A DNA stretch of 25,220 nucleotides from Scenedesmus sp. ARA3 (GCA_004335835.1 RWJK01001415.1:12064-37283), one strand, 5' to 3'. Positions 10,210-20,003 are shown, numbered from the stretch's first letter. Notes: generated by a model not told the origin, from the sequence alone. A program made the numbers and translations.

Positions 10210-13200
10210 CACCAGCCCACCCTCCTCCAGCCAATGGAAGCTCCGCGTGTTTTCATACGTGGCCATGCAAACAACCCACCTCAAGCCAACCCAGGCCAGC
10301 AGCGGCAGCAGCAGCATGCAACATCTGTATAATGAACTGGCGGCGCCAACCTTCTGTCATAAACACTAAATCCGCCTACCTCCAGCCAGTGGAGGCTCCT
10401 TGTGTTTTCATGCATACAGCCGCCGCCGCAGCCGCCGCAGCAGCAGCATAACATGTAGAATGAACTGGCAGCACTAACATTCTTTCATAAACACTAAACC
10501 AAATCCACCCACCTCCAGCCAATGGAAGCTCCTCGTGTTTTCATACGTGGCCACGCCGCCGTCGCTGTTCTGGTAGCTCAGAATGACCCGCACAGCTGCC
10601 TCCAGCCTCTCTCTGCTGATGCCTTCTCCCACTAAGCCTGGCTGCTGCAGCGCCGCTAGGCCCAGTGCTGCTTTGAAGCCCTCCCCTGTGCAGTCGGAAA
10701 TGGGCCAGCCGTGGTCTCTGCTGCTGAAGGGCCAGGCGCCGCGGCTAATGTGGCGGNNNNNNNNNNNNNNNNNNNNNNNNNNNNNNNNNNNNNNNNNNNN
10801 NNNNNNNNNNNNNNNNNNNNNNNNNNNNNNNNNNNNNNNNNNNNNNNNNNNNNNNNNNNNNNNNNNNNNNNNNNNNNNNNNNNNNNNNNNNNNNNNNNNN
10901 NNNNNNNNNNNNNNNNCGCGGCTAATGTGGCGGTAGTAGCGGGAGAGCGGCGGCGCCGCCTCGGTCACAACCTGAAAACTGTCGAATCAGTTGAAAGAAT
11001 GGAAAACTGAGGTGATTTGAGGTGTTTTACAGGGTTTTGGGGGTGAAAAAACAAATACCGTGCAGTCGGGAATGGGCCAGCCGTGGTCGTTGCTGCTGAA
11101 GGGCCAGGCGCCGCGGCTAATGTGGCGGTAGTAGCGGGAGAGCGGCATCGCCGCCTCCATCACCACCTGAAAGCAGTCAATTTAGTTGAGAAACGGGCAA
11201 GAAAGGGTTGAAAAAAAGGGTGAAATAGTGCGTATTCAGGGTCATGAGGTTGGAAATAAATAGTGAGCCGGTGCAATCAGAGATGGGCCAGCCGTGGTCC
11301 CTGCTGCTGAAGGGCCAGGCGCCGCGGCTTATGTGGCGATAGCAAGAGAGCGGCGGCGCCGCCTCGGTCACCACCTGAAAGCAGTCGGGTCAGTTGAAAG
11401 AATGGCAAACAAAAGGTGAAATGCCGCTTTTGAAGTGATTTGTGGGTGAAATTACAGCCGGTGCAGCCAGAGATGGGCTAGCCGTGGTCCCTGCTGCCGA
11501 ATGGCCAGGTACTCAATAAACAAAACCGCCTAGGCTCACCTGGCTCTGTTCACTGTAGCTGTGTGCCTTTTCCAGTGCCCCTTCCGGCACATCTGTGAGC
11601 TCACTGTCCAGCATGGCCTAGAACAACCCTGAAAACTGACAACAGCCCTATACTTCACCCAGAACTTGGAACCCCAAACAATAAACCCCAAATAACACCG
11701 CAACGGCTGTGCTCAATGTAGGCGTGCGCTTTCCTCAGTGCTGCCCCAGTCATACCCGCGAGCCCGCATGACAAAAACAAACCACCCCTGAGTCAAACTT
11801 GAACATTGCCACACCTGGCTCTGCTCGATGTAGGCGTGTGCCTTCTTCAGCGCCCCTGCCGCCACATCCGTGAGCCCGCTATCCAGCATGGCCTGCACGG
11901 CAAAGCTGGTGTCCCACAGCTGGCTGCCGTTGTAGCCCTGCACGGCAGCAGCAGGCAACACATGGATGTGGCTGCTGAACATGTGAACTCAGCAAATGAT
12001 ATCACCTTGCAAAGCTGGCGGTGAACATCTGGCTTTTGGTGTAGCCCTGCGCAGCGGCATCAGCAGGTTCGCAGGTCAGAGGTCACGCATACAGGGATGA
12101 GCCAAGCATGCATTCCTCATGTCCTCCGTGACACCCAGGTAACATGCCATGTATAAGATGTATAACAACAAGGAACAGCTGAGACTAACAAACAGCAACA
12201 CCCACCTGCATCTTCATGCCGTCCTCAGCCACCCACAGGTAGTCGTGCAGCCGCGGCAGGTGCCTGGGCAGCAGCAGCAGCAGCAGCAGCAGGTGTCAGG
12301 AAAGTCAGCACTACGGGTGACGATATCGACGAAGGTTTGCCAGGATCAAAGGGTCTAGGCTGTGGATGGGGCTGGCATGATGTCGCAACCTAGCGCCCAG
12401 CGCAGTGCAGTGCCGCACACTCTCCTATTCAAGGCGGCGCTTGTGGGGCCTTGCACCAGCAGCACAGGCTGTTGACATACCTCACCACATGGGGAGTTTG
12501 TTACACTTGATGCTCATAGACACATAGGCCACCCACGATCAAACACAGTGGTGCTCATTTCTTGAAGGCGAGGCTGTCGGGGTCCTCGAACCATCAGCAC
12601 AGCATGTTGATGACCTTATTCACGTGCAGATCCTGCCAATCCAAAATTGACAAAATTGCCAGACCTAAAACAGCCAACCTACTGCAGCGCATTGGCCCAC
12701 ACTCACTTCTTGAAGGCGAGGCTGTCAGGGTCCTCAAACCAGCAGCACAGCATGTTGATGACCTTGTTGACAGGCCCGATGTCCACGTAGCGCGTGTTCT
12801 CGTCCTCATAGTGGATGTGCGTCATCACCTGCACCATTTGAATGCGGCAGCAAGGATTTTGGTGACGTACAGGCTTCAAATGACTACAAAGTTGGTGGAT
12901 CCCTATGTTGCTGGTGTGTGCCGAAGTAGCGCGTGTTTCCGTCCTCATGGTGGATATGCTTGATCACATGCGCGGCACGTGGCATGCAAGGTTTTGAGTA
13001 ATACACAGGCACTTACTATGGACAAGACAGACATCAAGCCAGATGCAGTAAGCCTGAGGGTGATCCATCATCTAGAGAGGGGCTACACCACAATGCGGAA
13101 ACACACACAAGTACCCATGCTGCTATCTGTTTTGTTTGGCAATAGATGCTGAAGCATAACATTGTGCCGTCTTAATCGTGCCAATACCAACGTCTAAAAA

Positions 13201-13497
13201 CGCTCTCTTGATGACAAGTGACGACAGGTGCTGGCCCTCTTGTATGATGTGTCGCTGCCCTGTTGCCCCCACCCCTCACCTCTGCCAGTGCCGCCTTGCG
13301 CAGCCTGCTGCCCAGCAGCACCGCCTCAGCCTTGTACAGCACCCACCACAGCACGTCCTGCAGCAGCAGCAGCAGCAGCAGCAGCAGCCATGAAAACACA
13401 CTTCAACATGCGGCAAATGCATCAAGAGGTATAGGACAGATGTGACTGTTGCTGTGGCGAAGGCCGGCCTTGTACAGCACCCACCACAGCACGTCCT

Positions 13498-13550
<53 letters not shown>

Positions 13551-15449
13551 CAAACACAAACAACTAGCATGTGGCTGTTCCTTCAAGTGCTTGATCACAC
13601 ATCTAGCTCAGTGCGAATGCATGTGCTTGACTAACTGCACACAAGTCCCCAGACATCCCCAGAATGACACGCACCTGGATCATGGGGTGTGGGTAGTACA
13701 GGTCCTCCTTGGCGATCCGGCACACAACCACCCACAAACATTGGACAAACCCCCAAACACAGCACACAAAAACTCATAGCTACATGCAAATGCGCACCTG
13801 GATCATGGGGTGCGGGTAGCACATGTCCTCCTTGGCGGATATGGCACACACAGACAGCCATCTATATCCATGAAATAGTCCAGAGTTACAACGCAATTCA
13901 CAAATACAGGCAACCCCGCACCTGGATCATGGGGTGCGGGTAGTACAGGTCCTCCTTGGCGATCTGGCTGCGCGCCGCATTCCAGTCGATGCTGGCGTAG
14001 GGCACAGGGTACAGCTCGTCACTGCAGCAGCAATAGTTGCGACAGAGAAGTGTGAGGACTGTGCGGCAGCCAAGGGAAAGAGTGAGGGCAGTGCAGCTGT
14101 TTGCAGTCGATGCTGGCGTAGGGCACGGGGTACAGCTCGTCACTGCGGCAGCAAAAACGGCATCAGCGGCACGAAGCAGTTGTGTTTCAGGGCTATGTGT
14201 GAAAAGGCGATGGAACAGCTCACAACCAACGCGATGCACTGCCAGCAGCCGAAGAAGTGCAGTAGCAACAGATCTTAGCATTGCAGTGCTGCATCTACAG
14301 CTGTACTGCTGTTGCACTTCAATGTTCAATGTACGCACCGGATGGCTGCTGTGAGTGGCGTCTCCTTGCAGGTGCCCCTGATGCCGTAGATGTAGCTCAT
14401 GGGCAGGTACACCTGCATAGCAACATAGCACAGCAAACCATAAATTCCCACCAACACATTACAACCAATGACATTGACATGTAATTCCAAGATGCTTTTG
14501 TTCTAGTCAAGAACCAAATGGCAGTGCACGCGCCATGCGGCAGTGGCACCAGAGGTGCACACGGGTGCATGTAGCTGATGACACAGAGCAACACAGGTAA
14601 GCATATGCTAGCCAACATAACAGTCATTCTAGTTGTTGACAAGAGCAAAAGAAGAATGCAATGCCACACGCACCATGCGGCAGTGGCACCAGAAGCGCCC
14701 CGGGTGCAGGTATCCGATGCCGCTCCAGCTGCTGTACGGCAGCAGCCACATCTCAGGCGGCAGCGGGTTCTGGCCGTCCCAGCTGCAGCAGCAGCAGCAG
14801 ACAGAGGCTGAGGTGCAGCATATCGTTGGAACCTCAGTGCAGGCGATTCAGGGGATGCAGGAGAGCAACACACTACCCACACCACAGCCCAGTTGCGGCT
14901 GTGGCTGCCTGCGCATACGAGCTGCCTGCGCACAGCGGTGACGGCCGCAGCGGCAGCGGGCGCACTATGTATCAGTGTGCTCAGATGAGTTACAAGTGCT
15001 GATTGTGTGTCTTCCTGCTGCTGCCGCACCTGTATACGCCCAGCACTGCCAGCCAGAACTTGCCCCATGAGGTGATGTAGTTGGCACCACCACGCGAGTG
15101 GATCTGCAGCAGAACACATCATGCAGCAGCAGCAGCAGCAGAAGAAGAAGAAGAGGCAGCAGCAACATGGGCGGCGGTGCATTGTGCATGTATGAGCAGC
15201 AGCTGCATGTGGGCGGCGGCAGCTTGTAGCTCACCCCCCGACAGTGGGCTATGTTTTGACACAGTGCACACATGTGTTTGGTGCTGCTTCTTGTGCCTGA
15301 CGCTGCTGCCTCCACCTTCTGCTGCTGATGGTGCTGCTAAGCTCGCTGCTGCTGCTGCTGCTGCAGGCCGTGCTCCTCACCCAGTTGCGTGCTGCTGTCG
15401 CTGCAGGCGTGTCTGCGCTCTCGCCCAGCAGGCGCAGCGTCACGTAACT

Positions 15450-15495
<46 letters not shown>

Positions 15496-16149
15496 GTCGT
15501 CGAGCTCAGTCCCTCAGAACAATGTCCTGTTGCCAGGAACCGAAGTCATTGCTCCACTGAGATCACTCATTCTACCTGCCTACCTGAGCGCGGTGCCAAA
15601 CATAGTGGACCCTCCCTCAAGGTGCAGGCCACAGCCGCCAACAAAGCCTACCCCAAACACAATGCTCTGAACCCTCAGTTTTCAAACACACCTCAGCGCG
15701 GTGCCAAACATGGTGGAGCCTCCCTCAACGTGCAGGCCAAAGCCGCCGTCACAGCCTACCCCAAACACAATGCTCTAAACCTTCAACCTGCGAACGCACC
15801 TCAGCGCTGTGCCAAACATGGTGGAGCCCCCCTCGATGTGCAGGCCAAAGCCGCCATACCAACAACAAGCAAGTCCACCACAACCCCAAACTCTGGACAC
15901 TGAACCGCCACGCACCTCAGTGCAGTGCCAAACATAGCGGAGCCCCCCTCGATGTGCAGGCCGAAGCCGCCATACCAACAACAAGCAAGTCCACCACAAC
16001 CCCAAACTCTGGACACTGAACCGCCACGCACCTCAGTGCAGTGCCAAACATAGTGGAGCCCCCCTCGATGTGCAGGCCGAAGCCGCCGTCGCTGTTCTGG
16101 TGGTTGTGCAGGTAGCGCACCATCTCCGCCTGCGCCTCCTTGCGCAGCA

Positions 16150-16182
<33 letters not shown>

Positions 16183-16588
16183 GGCAGCGGCAGCAGTTAT
16201 TTGCAAATGCATTGTTTCCACGCCCACGTCGAGGTCATCTGTGGAACCTGGTTTTTGCAGAGTAGTGTGTTGGCAGTGCTTCGGCTGTCTATGCATGGCC
16301 ATTTGCTGCTGCTGCTGCTGCTGCTGGTGTGGTGCAGGCCAATGCACCCTCTAGCTTTGGCAGTAGTGCATGCAGAGCTGGTGCTTATTGCGGCGTTGCT
16401 GCTGCTGCTGCTGCTCATCTGCAGATGCAACAAGCAGGTAGCACACACATACAGACAGCACCACACCGGCACGGCCACCTGCCTGCAGCTGCGGAAATTG
16501 CTGCATAAGCACCCTGGTGCTGCTGCTGCTGTCGCTGCCGCAGTGGCTGCTGCTGTTGCCGCCACTCCTCCTGCTGCTGCCGCTGCTA

Positions 16589-16620
<32 letters not shown>

Positions 16621-17653
16621 GGGTCCGCACCTTGTCCAGCTGGCCGCAGGTGTACAGCGCGATGACCATGCCAGGCATGAGGAACATAGGGCCGCCATAG
16701 TCGCCTGAAGCAGCAGCAGCAGCAGCAGCAGCACTAAACTGGGGTTGCCTGCATACAAAGTGCAATGACCATGCCAGGCATGAGGAACATGGGGCCTCCA
16801 CAGTCGCCTGCACAACACAGCAGCAGCAGCAGCAGCAGCAGGGCACAAGGGGCGGCACAGAGCGGAAGCAGAGCAGCACAGTAGGCCTAAGAAACATGGG
16901 GCCGCAACAACGGCCTGCAGCACACAAATGCACGAACACAAGCATCTTATGAGCTGTGTTTGGTGCACTGCGCCCTCTCTTGCAGCTGCTGCTGCATACG
17001 CACAACCGCTCGCAGCAGTTCTCCTTCTGCCCGTAGTCTCTGAGACAGCGCCATTCCAACATTGGTTCAACTGCTATTTGTTAACAAGGTTGTACACATA
17101 GCTATCCCTGAATGAGGCGGAATTCTTGCGATTTGCAGCAAGCATGCCAGCTTGCTGCCAGTACAGTAACTGCTGCTGCAAACTGCATATCAGGCTGGCC
17201 TCAGCCTGCACAGGGAGCCTGCAAGAGCTGCCACAACACAAGATCATGCAACCATATAACTATTGCAGCGTAGCTATTGATTGCTTGCAGCAGCATACCT
17301 GGGAAGTGACCATCGTCCTGCTGCAGGCACTCGTAGAAGCTAATGGCTCCTTTCAGGTGCTGCTCGACCTGCTCCGCCTTGGGCACTTCGCCCTCTGCGA
17401 TACGCTCCGTGGGTGGAGCGTGCTGCTTTGCTGCGATCTTATCAGCGCACTGCAGGCGCAGCAGTTCATCAGCACTATGGCGCTGCACATGCCTGTTTGC
17501 TGTAAAGGCCGCACGCAGCTGCTCTACACGTTCATGTTGCTCGGTTGTGCCTGCTTTGGCGTCAAACTCCCACGTCTGCCTGCCCTTGTTGCCGTTGAGG
17601 GAAACAAGGTGGGGGTGCCCCCCGCTATCGCTCGCACTCAAGAATTTCCACAT
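6307..17653 (-). CDS. CAS1: Cycloartenol synthase, 18 exons, 797 residues
   Basis: Cyclises 2,3-oxidosqualene to cycloartenol, the first cyclic sterol precursor in plants and algae; the family is ER/lipid-associated. Exons, 5' to 3': 17299-17653, 16631-16704, 16032-16150, 15381-15447, 15030-15103, 14674-14782, 14339-14412, 13922-14021, 13280-13357, 12707-12828, 12206-12263, 11815-11937, 10513-10971, 9280-9395, 8223-8300, 7745-7922, 7135-7349, 6307-6478. All phases agree if the N gap in the 10513-10971 exon is collapsed (282 coding bases). The start MWKF matches the family's MWKL; the longer in-frame ORF upstream is probably UTR. By alignment from memory, residues that separate cycloartenol from lanosterol synthase (Arabidopsis Y410, H257, I481) are kept as Y412, H263 and I483. 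The catalytic Asp is D485 in SDCTGE, where plants have SDCTAE. QW-type repeats include [16 protein letters not shown] and DGGWGESY. About 35 extra residues follow the usual C-terminus: a Ser run and a basic end, SSKPSKK. Single copy and apparently intact. Confidence 0.95.
6838..7065 (-). repeat. 3' partial copies of cycloartenol synthase exon 7135-7349
   Basis: The nearer copy, about 6957-7037, encodes [14 protein letters not shown] and keeps a GTAAGG donor. The farther copy, about 6838-6880, has diverged (YADY) and lost the donor. A short further fragment sits near 7048-7065. All are downstream of the intact exon. Confidence 0.8.
7556..7645 (-). repeat. 3' partial copy of cycloartenol synthase exon 7745-7922
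   Basis: About 90 bases repeat the 3' half of the exon ([19 protein letters not shown] to CQDK), with GK changed to NK, and keep a GTGCGT donor. If used instead of the true donor it would repeat about 30 codons. Confidence 0.82.
8128..8160 (-). repeat. Short 3' partial copy of cycloartenol synthase exon 8223-8300
   Basis: A degenerate copy of the exon end (encoding QQPDSTW against QRPDGSW) followed by an intact GTGAGG donor, downstream of the intact exon. Confidence 0.6.
8512..8885 (-). repeat. Three 5' partial copies of cycloartenol synthase exon 8223-8300
   Basis: Copies at about 8512-8573, 8680-8735 and 8862-8885 begin with the CTGCAG or TTGCAG acceptor, followed by exon sequence encoding [15 protein letters not shown]. 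Divergence increases away from the intact exon. Flanking intron is duplicated as well (compare 8330-8400, 8590-8640 and 8770-8820). Confidence 0.8.
8960..9237 (-). repeat. Three 3' partial copies of cycloartenol synthase exon 9280-9395
   Basis: Copies of the exon end ([16 protein letters not shown]) at about 9168-9233, 9068-9112 and 8961-9022, each running into a GTRTG or GTGTG donor-like sequence. All are downstream of the intact exon. Confidence 0.8.
9399..9885 (-). repeat. Four 5' partial copies of cycloartenol synthase exon 9280-9395 with CTG-tract acceptors
   Basis: Copies of the exon start ([18 protein letters not shown]) at about 9473-9527, 9597-9653, 9724-9782 and 9839-9881. Each is preceded in transcript sense by a CTG repeat ending in CAG (plus-strand CAG tracts at about 9399-9443, 9531-9570, 9664-9700 and 9785-9820). 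The unit is about 120 bases. The nearer copies are almost identical to the real exon. Confidence 0.85.
9945..10416 (-). repeat. Three 3' partial copies of cycloartenol synthase exon 10513-10971
   Basis: The nearest copy is about 10376-10416, the next about 10222-10275, and the longest about 9945-10092 (from [15 protein letters not shown] to RSFHWLE). At the donor, where the true exon has GTGGGT, the longest copy reads ATGGGT and the middle one GAGGGT (both broken), while the nearest reads GTAGGC (usable). Spacers contain CAG and GCC-type tracts. Confidence 0.85.
10757..10916. other. Assembly gap (160 N) inside cycloartenol synthase exon 13, probably false
   Basis: The 17 bases before the gap and the 17 after it are identical (CGCGGCTAATGTGGCGG). 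Merging them once gives an exon of exactly 282 bases, in phase with both neighbours and reading [14 protein letters not shown] as in the family. The gap is therefore probably two overlapping contig ends set apart, or it hides a further duplicated unit. Confidence 0.85.
11075..11507 (-). repeat. 5' partial copies of cycloartenol synthase exon 10513-10971
   Basis: Copies at about 11075-11168 and 11276-11376 begin with a TTTCAG acceptor and read [10 protein letters not shown] to WPISDCT, each with small changes (one lacks a codon, SCYRHIS; the other has MEAAMPL and WPIPDCT). A third, internal fragment at about 11462-11507 is degenerate and contains a stop in HG*PIS. The copies stop just after the catalytic SDCT motif. 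Confidence 0.85.
11535..11758 (-). repeat. 3' partial copies of cycloartenol synthase exon 11815-11937
   Basis: The copy at about 11535-11624 encodes [20 protein letters not shown] to EQSQ and keeps a GTGAGC donor. The copy at about 11703-11758 has lost the donor. Near 12028-12052 there is also a short 5' copy with an acceptor (GCAG followed by GGCTACACC). Confidence 0.75.
12440..12972 (-). repeat. Partial copies on both sides of cycloartenol synthase exon 12707-12828
   Basis: Downstream 3' copies lie at about 12560-12625 (VNKVINMLC, then a TGA stop where the exon has a Cys codon, then [12 protein letters not shown]; donor changed to ATGAGC) and about 12440-12475 (a short CCW fragment). An upstream 5' copy lies at about 12908-12972 ([11 protein letters not shown]). 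The stop confirms that the copy is not coding. Confidence 0.78.
13464..13549 (-). repeat. 5' partial copy of cycloartenol synthase exon 13280-13357 with a (CTG)17 acceptor tract
   Basis: About 34 bases repeat the exon start ([10 protein letters not shown]) at 13464-13497. They are preceded in transcript sense by 17 uninterrupted CTG units (plus-strand CAG, 13499-13549), the longest tract in the window. The true exon has a shorter tract of the same kind at about 13360-13387. Confidence 0.85.
13673..13842 (-). repeat. Two 3' partial copies of cycloartenol synthase exon 13922-14021
   Basis: Copies at about 13796-13842 and 13673-13722 encode [14 protein letters not shown] or close variants (one reads DMCYPH) and keep GTGCGC and GTGCGT donors. 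A 5' copy with its acceptor is at about 14103-14147 ([13 protein letters not shown]). Confidence 0.82.
14534..14585 (-). repeat. 3' partial copy of cycloartenol synthase exon 14674-14782
   Basis: About 50 bases repeat the end of the exon (YLHPG..FWCHCRM) in degenerate form. The donor GTGCGT has become GCGCGT, so it is probably inactive. Confidence 0.7.
15451..15492. repeat. (CAG)14 tract forming the acceptor of cycloartenol synthase exon 4
   Basis: Read in the gene's sense this is (CTG)14 immediately followed by CAG and the exon 15381-15447. After that exon's GTGAGG donor lies a complementary (CAG)6 (plus-strand CTG, 15346-15363). Confidence 0.88.
15570..16026 (-). repeat. Four 3' partial copies of cycloartenol synthase exon 16032-16150 (about 116-bp unit)
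   Basis: Each unit encodes [15 protein letters not shown], runs through a donor (near 15911, 15794, 15690 and 15581) and continues into shared intron. The two units nearest the exon differ at only one or two positions over about 116 bases (15850-15965 against 15966-16081); the farther ones are more diverged. This gives a clear age gradient. Confidence 0.88.
16592..16731 (-). repeat. Exon 2 of cycloartenol synthase flanked by complementary CUG and CAG tracts
   Basis: In transcript sense a (CTG)7 tract (plus-strand CAG, 16711-16731) precedes the CTTCAG acceptor. A (CAG)9 tract (plus-strand CTG, 16592-16618) starts six bases after the GTGCGG donor. The 74-base exon (16631-16704) lies between the two complementary arms. 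Confidence 0.8.
16752..16918 (-). repeat. Two 5' partial copies of cycloartenol synthase exon 16631-16704
   Basis: The copy at about 16752-16812 begins with TGCAG and reads [16 protein letters not shown] in the exon's frame. A shorter, degenerate copy is at about 16893-16918 (CCGPMFL). Both are upstream of the intact exon. Confidence 0.82.
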
Positions 17654-18753
17654 GTTTGACGCAGCTGTTGATCTGTGTTTGAAGTTGAAAAGTATGTGCA
17701 GCTGCCTCTTGCTAGATGCCAGAAGACACGTCTCATCACACTCCCGCGTAATGTGCCAGTATCTCACACCAGGCAGGCATCCAGGACAGATGAGAACAGT
17801 CAAAGTCCAGCAACAGAAGATCAATAGCCTCCAAACTCTTAGTGTGTGGTGTGAGCCGTGATACGTGCTACGAGCAAAACGATGCAGTGGCAGGACCAGC
17901 ACCAGCATTGGCGCTCAGCGCTGTACGGTACAGGCAAGCATGCAGAAGCCCTGCTGCGATTAACCAGTGGAGTGAGTGCACTCCATGAGTGCAGATAGCG
18001 GATGGTAGCAGCGTGTTGGGCGCCAGGGAAGAAACCTGCAGCAGAGTGGCAAGAGTTTGTCTGCTCAGCACTGGGTGGGGAGTTGCGGCAGACGGGCCAC
18101 ATGCTTGGTGCCACCAAGCATGTGCAGTGCACCAGGCCTGCACAACTTTGATCCTAATCAATTGAAAACCTGATAACGGTACATATACACCAAACTGGCG
18201 TGTCTCATAGGACTGATTGTCCTCCAGCCACGTGTGTGGGTAGACAAGTGACTGCAGCAGCAGTGCTCAGCACTAGGCCGCCTAGTGGCTGGTGCTGGTG
18301 GCAGCAAAAGCACAGCATGAGGCGGCCAGTCCCCCAGGAGCTCGCTGCAGACTACTAAATTTATGTTCTGACAGAAATAAGATGCTTGTGTAATGTATGT
18401 CTGGAATGCCTGCCCTCAGCTGACCATTTTCTGCCGGTGACACTGTTCACGGGAAAGGCAGCATACTCGACTATGCGTGCCAGCACTACATAGAAATATC
18501 GTCCAAGTAAACTCTCAAGATACTGATGAAGATATCGAGAACATACGCACCGTCGATCAAGTGTTCTTCGACGGACTAAACGTATGTTACGATTTATGTG
18601 CTGATTAGGTCTTCCGTTCTGGGTTCAAAGAGCATCCCTCAGGCTGTCTCATCGATGCATCTGTATTGTTAGTGATCATGAACAGGAAATGACACGAGCT
18701 ACCCGTATCAATAGCAGGGGAATCAACCCCGTTGTGGCACAGCAGCAGCCATC
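17654..18753. promoter_or_regulatory. Shared upstream region between divergent cycloartenol synthase and membrane-protein genes
   Basis: About 1.1 kb separates the two divergent start codons, so promoters and 5' UTRs of both genes should lie here. No clear TATA box was seen. A perfect 7-base inverted repeat (CCGTCGA/TCGACGG, 18550-18556 and 18568-18574, 11-base loop) is the only discrete structure noticed. Small open frames here look like chance. Confidence 0.45.
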
Positions 18754-19950
18754 ATGAGCCCTGCACCAATGCGATTAGGCATATGTTTGCGTTTGCATCC
18801 TGCAAATGGAGAGCAGGAGTTCTGGCAGAGCCAAGCCGCTCGCAGGTGAGCTACAGCTGGTCGCACCCCGCCACTGTGAACTGCCATGCTCGACGGTGGT
18901 GCTGCAATCTTATGCGTGACACAGCACATGCAGGCCTGTTTTCATCATGTACACATCTCGAGCATTGATGTCGATGCAATCGGAAGATGCCTGCCAACTA
19001 TGGGTTATCTGCTGCTGTGCTGAACTTTACATGCTCATGTGCAACTCTGCAGGCTGCTGACGACCTTCGACGTGCTTAATGCCTGCTACAACATCCCTCT
19101 AAACACGATGATCCTGAGGGCTTTCGGGTTCGGCACCAGGGCCAGGCAGTGGGTCCCCACTGCAGTGCTGCTATCCCTTCTCATAGCGCAGCTGCTCCTG
19201 CTGGCCCTGCGGCCAGTAACATACAGGTGCCACAGGACCAAGATTGCACTGTTTAACCGCATTGTGCGGCTCGCGCTGCTTACGCTGATGGCTATGGTGC
19301 AATCACCAGGGTTGCTGGATATCATGCGCCAGCAGCACAGGTCAGCAGCAGCGGGCAGCCAACGCAGCAGCTGGCTGGTGTTTGTACGTAAGGTTTTAGG
19401 GCCTCCGCTGGTCTATATGGGCCATGCAAACAACGTACTGCCTTTTCAGTGGGTGCTGCCGATGCAGCTGTACATGTTATTTGTCACCAGCGTCAGCGTG
19501 TTCAGGAGCGGTGCGTGTACATTAGCAGTTTCTGCGAGCAACGCACAGATGGCAGCGATTGTCTGCAGCTATGCGAAGCAGGTGGTGTTCTACATGAGTA
19601 GAGCGGTCGGCAGGGCTCCAGCAGGACCTATGCTTGCAGCAGCAGCAGCAGACACCTGCCATGGGGTGGCAGCAGTGCTGCTGCTGCTGCTGTACGTGCA
19701 CGTGGTGATGATACTTATTGTGCCACTTGTCATCATGTTTCGGGTTGAGCTCTCGATGAAAGCAGAGTTTGTGCGGTTGCATGGCGGCTGTGTGCCTCAG
19801 GCTCTGCAGTCGCTAAACTCAGATGGTGCGATGGCACTCATTGCTTATACACTGCTGGTTGGGGGTTGGTGTCTTTGCAAATCTGCTGTGGCATGGCTAG
19901 GGCCCATAACGTGCAGCGACAGTGGTGGCGTGCTGCTGCTGTCACGATAG
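18754..19950 (+). CDS. Multi-pass membrane protein of unknown function, two exons, 329 residues
   Basis: Exons 18754-18845 and 19053-19950, joined by a 207-base intron (GTGAGC donor, CTGCAG acceptor) with matching phase, reading QAARRLLTTFDVLNA across the junction. The start is supported by an in-frame TAG near 18711, although an undetected upstream exon is possible. About five hydrophobic segments are visible. In positions of the second exon's own frame, counted from ATG 19039, they are about 40-60 (LLSLLIAQLLLLAL), 70-88, 137-155, 209-235 (LLLLLYVHVVMILIVPLVIM) and 264-281. An Ala-rich loop (LAAAAAD) is encoded by a short GCA tract. I do not recognise the family; it may be lineage-specific. 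A TGTAA signal at 20004 could end the transcript. Its final 140 or so coding bases are duplicated downstream. Confidence 0.6.
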
Positions 19951-20003
19951 CTGCTGTAGAGGGTGGGTTGCAGGCGGGGTTGCGGTCTGCGCATCTGCTC
20001 TGT

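Noticed and set aside
10474..10968. Cycloartenol synthase disrupted by an insertion at the N run
   Set aside because: Identical 17-base gap edges and the exact 282-base in-phase exon after merging indicate an assembly artefact.
16197..17070. Long ORFs rich in Ala, Leu, Gln, Ser or Cys over CAG/CTG tracts (also at 3053-3271, 9748-10332, 13276-13563, 15081-15670)
   Set aside because: A trinucleotide repeat is open in all frames on both strands. Real exons of cycloartenol synthase and the GT2 gene account for the protein signal.
6307..17653. Several tandem cycloartenol synthase genes or pseudogenes
   Set aside because: Only one complete set of exons is present and all phases agree. The other pieces are partial copies next to their own exon, not whole-gene duplicates.
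17654..17908. Extended N-terminus of cycloartenol synthase from the upstream in-frame Met at 17908
   Set aside because: The family starts with MWK, matched at 17653. The extra 85 residues have no resemblance to the family and look like 5' UTR.
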